A stretch of DNA of 7,851 nucleotides from an uncultured Lachnospiraceae bacterium (lineage in GTDB: Bacteria > Bacillota > Clostridia > Lachnospirales > Lachnospiraceae). Positions 6,350 to 7,851 of this stretch are shown here, in pieces. The notes beneath the pieces were generated by a model. That model searched no databases. It saw nothing but the letters and a program-made list of their open reading frames with translations, and was not told the DNA's origin. How positions within the stretch are numbered: the first letter of the stretch is position 1; every line of letters starts with the position of its first letter. Made by a program: the position numbers and the translations under genes. The DNA is taken from the NCBI GenBank assembly GCA_958444395.1, contig CAUCOL010000077.1:1-7851 (forward strand), read 5' to 3'.

Positions 6350-7228
6350 TTATGCATTGGAAAGCTCCGGGAAATAAAGTTTTTCCTTCTCAATACTTTT
6401 AAGCTGTTCCCCTAAATAAAACAATCTGTAATCATCGGCTCCATCATATTTTTCTGCTATGCACAGATCCCTGTCCTGCAAAGTCGGTGCAAAGCCCAGC
6501 AGACATTTATGATATTTTCCTCTTATGCGCTGCAAAACATCTGAAAGCAGCACATGCGTTTCACTTATAATGCTCTGCAACAGCAAGATATCTTCTTCTA
6601 TTTCTGCAACAATGAAACAGTCCATATCCTTTGAATAATATACATTTTCCATATCCGCTGTATAAAACATCTGTAAACCAAATTTATTTCGATGCTCCAG
6701 AGAAGAATTGACTGCACTGCGACGAACCATTTCCCTGTATTTCTGTTTCATTTGTTCATCCTCTGTATTTACCGGCATAAACCTTTCTCCTGCCGTTTTT
6801 TTCATGCAAAACGCATCCTTCACTGAATAGCGATACTCTATTTCTCTGGAAAATCCACACTTGTCATAAAAATCTACAGCATCCAGATTTGCAAACAGAT
6901 ACAATCCATCGCAGCTATTCCTATACTGTTTTACCACATGATCCATCAGCTTTTTCGCCAAGCCCTGTCTGCGATATTTCTCATCCGTCATGACCGTTCC
7001 GATCTGTATGTAATTGTTCTCTACACCATTTTGAAGAAAAGTCATTCTGTTTGCGGATACATTGGAAATAATTTTGCCATCCTCAATCAATGAATATGGA
7101 ATATAATCCCCCTCAAAATATCCGCCTGTCACCCAGCCTTCAAAATCAAACCAGAATGTTTTCCTTGTTAAATCGTTTAAAGCGTGGCGCAGTGTATCGT
7201 CACGCATATAATTGCTTACTAATTCCAT
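6350..7228 (-). CDS. GNAT-family N-acetyltransferase with extra C-terminal half
   Basis: This 292-residue protein is predicted to transfer an acetyl group from acetyl-CoA to an unknown amine. The N-terminal half (about 1-140) is a GNAT fold. It contains NNYIQIGTVMTDEKYRRQGLAKKLMDHV (71-98) with the acetyl-CoA pyrophosphate-binding RRQGLA loop (86-91), then DGLYLFANLDAVDFYDKCGFSREIEYRYSV (107-136) with the typical xxFYxKxGF end strand. The second half (about 150-292) has no acetyl-CoA motif I can see and may be a degenerate second GNAT domain or a substrate-binding domain. The start at 7228 follows GAGGAG (7238-7243) at nine bases. It lies 55 bases after the smaller GNAT gene and 142 bases before the hydrolase start, with no terminator in between. 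By eye it is more AT-rich than pyrG or the transporter gene, which could hint at a different origin. Confidence 0.88.
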   Translation of the reverse strand: MELVSNYMRDDTLRHALNDLTRKTFWFDFEGWVTGGYFEGDYIPYSLIEDGKIISNVSANRMTFLQNGVENNYIQIGTVMTDEKYRRQGLAKKLMDHVVKQYRNSCDGLYLFANLDAVDFYDKCGFSREIEYRYSVKDAFCMKKTAGERFMPVNTEDEQMKQKYREMVRRSAVNSSLEHRNKFGLQMFYTADMENVYYSKDMDCFIVAEIEEDILLLQSIISETHVLLSDVLQRIRGKYHKCLLGFAPTLQDRDLCIAEKYDGADDYRLFYLGEQLKSIEKEKLYFPELSNA

Positions 7229-7231
7229 GTC

Positions 7232-7270
7232 TTAAATCTCCTCTAAAAAATGCGGATATGCTTCTGCCAT
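7232..7270 (-). other. Possible 12-codon mini reading frame in the spacer before the larger GNAT gene
   Basis: ATG at 7270 opens the frame MAEAYPHFLEEI, whose TAA ends three bases before the next gene's ATG. It contains that gene's GAGGAG site. There is no clear ribosome binding site in front of it, so it may be chance. Confidence 0.1.
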
Positions 7271-7283
7271 AGCCACTCAATCT

Positions 7284-7676
7284 TTAGCTTGCACTGTTTC
7301 GTATCATTTTAAACATTCCCGGTCTATCCCACTCACATGGTCTTTCCTCGAATCCGTGCTTTTTATAGAATTCAACTGCTTCTTTTGTACTGATCAGTTC
7401 CAGACTGACTGCCCAATCTTTTTCTATATGTTCTAATAAATATTTCTGTAATGCCATAAGCAGCATTTGTCCGGCACCTTTCCCCTGATATTCCGGCAAG
7501 ACCGCAAAATCTTTTATGTAAAATGACATACCGCCATCTCCAATAAGCCTTACCATACCGATTGCTTTTTCACTTTCGTATGCTACAAACGAAGCTGTTG
7601 TATTTTTCAAAGCACATGCCACCTGTTCTCTGCAGGGCGGCTCCCAGCCAACTGATACATACAATGCAAGAAACAA
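7284..7676 (-). CDS. Small GNAT-family N-acetyltransferase, start uncertain
   Basis: From TTG at 7676 the protein has 130 residues. GNAT features are ALYVSVGWEPP (4-14), SFYIKDFAVLPEYQGKGAGQMLL (51-73, acetyl-CoA loop QGKGAG at 64-69) and EAVEFYKKHGFEERP (99-113), the last strand-helix unit. The acceptor is unknown. No ATG precedes the domain. TTG 7676 has GAGAGG (7682-7687) five bases upstream and is the best-supported canonical start. However, the same frame stays open to 7724 and encodes ITVTSRFIDREVNLF just before the TTG, which looks like the first strand of a GNAT fold. The residue where a Met is expected is ACG (7716-7718), one transition from ATG, and it overlaps the stop of the preceding gene (ACGATAA). 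The true protein may therefore have about 143-144 residues from a non-standard start, or the original ATG may have been lost. Confidence 0.82.
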   Translation of the reverse strand: MFLALYVSVGWEPPCREQVACALKNTTASFVAYESEKAIGMVRLIGDGGMSFYIKDFAVLPEYQGKGAGQMLLMALQKYLLEHIEKDWAVSLELISTKEAVEFYKKHGFEERPCEWDRPGMFKMIRNSAS

Positions 7677-7681
7677 ATTTA

Positions 7682-7687
7682 CCTCTC
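7682..7687 (-). promoter_or_regulatory. Ribosome binding site supporting the TTG start of the small GNAT gene
   Basis: GAGAGG lies five bases before TTG 7676 on the minus strand. A competing GAAGG (7722-7726) sits six bases before an in-frame ATA at 7715 and would suit the longer form. Confidence 0.4.
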
Positions 7688-7711
7688 TATCTATAAACCT
7701 GCTTGTAACGG

Positions 7712-7851
7712 TTATCGTCCGCCTTCACCATCTGGCAGCAATGTAACAAAATAATAAATAATTCCGAATACAGCTATACTTCCCATCATAATACCGATCA
7801 TCTGATTTACACTTACCACATTTCCATGAAATACCGGATTGCAATCAAGAG
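7712..7851 (-). CDS. 3' end of an unknown membrane protein (partial, enters from the right edge)
   Basis: A minus-strand frame is open from the window edge to TAA (7712-7714) and gives 45 residues. They include the hydrophobic stretch MIGIMMGSIAVFGIIYYFV (17-35), one membrane helix, and a short polar end LLPDGEGGR. No ribosome binding site precedes an internal ATG, so this is most likely the C-terminus of a longer protein whose start is outside the window. It would be the promoter-proximal member of the operon with the two GNAT genes. The family is not recognised. Confidence 0.6.
   Translation of the reverse strand, partial: LDCNPVFHGNVVSVNQMIGIMMGSIAVFGIIYYFVTLLPDGEGGR

Noticed and set aside
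7232..7283. Frameshifted extension of the small GNAT protein into the spacer (KLKIEWLWQKHIRIF in another frame).
   Set aside because: The GNAT domain is already complete at its stop, ending in the typical GMFKMI segment, so no frameshift is needed.

Overview
The window looks like chromosomal DNA of a low-to-medium GC Firmicute, most likely a gut Lachnospiraceae (Blautia/Dorea/Roseburia-type). This is an inference from the CTP synthase sequence style, the strong AGGAGG-like ribosome binding sites, the sigma-A-type promoters, and an extracytoplasmic-sensor GGDEF protein. No mobile element, CRISPR array, tRNA or rRNA is visible. No gene-free stretch exceeds 300 bases; the longest are 1-247, 2922-3170 and 4845-5031, and each is described below.

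Left part (1-1930): a promoter-containing intergenic region precedes pyrG (CTP synthase, + strand). A second good promoter points left out of the window, so pyrG is probably divergent from an unseen gene. pyrG ends at a hairpin that can terminate transcription from both sides, because the next gene is convergent.

Middle part (1962-4844): an EamA/DMT-type ten-helix transporter (- strand) and a membrane diguanylate cyclase (+ strand) are transcribed divergently from a 249-base AT-rich region. That region carries a widely spaced 9-bp inverted repeat, and one arm overlaps the transporter's candidate -35 box. The cyclase has a signal peptide, an ABC-type substrate-binding-like sensor domain outside the cell, one membrane helix and an intact GGDEF domain that lacks the canonical inhibitory site.

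Convergent junction (4845-5031): this holds three stem-loops. Two are adjacent and look like an interspersed repeat with alternative folds. The third is a nearly perfect 25-bp stem that should terminate both flanking genes.

Right part (5032-7851, all - strand): read in the direction of transcription, it contains the 3' end of an unknown membrane protein, a small GNAT acetyltransferase with a problematic start, a larger GNAT protein with an unassigned C-terminal half, and a class-C-beta-lactamase-fold serine hydrolase. The first three are closely spaced and probably form one operon; the hydrolase may be co-transcribed or have its own promoter. I see no strongly novel system. The best leads are the junction repeat structure, the start of the small GNAT gene, and the unpaired sensor-GGDEF protein.
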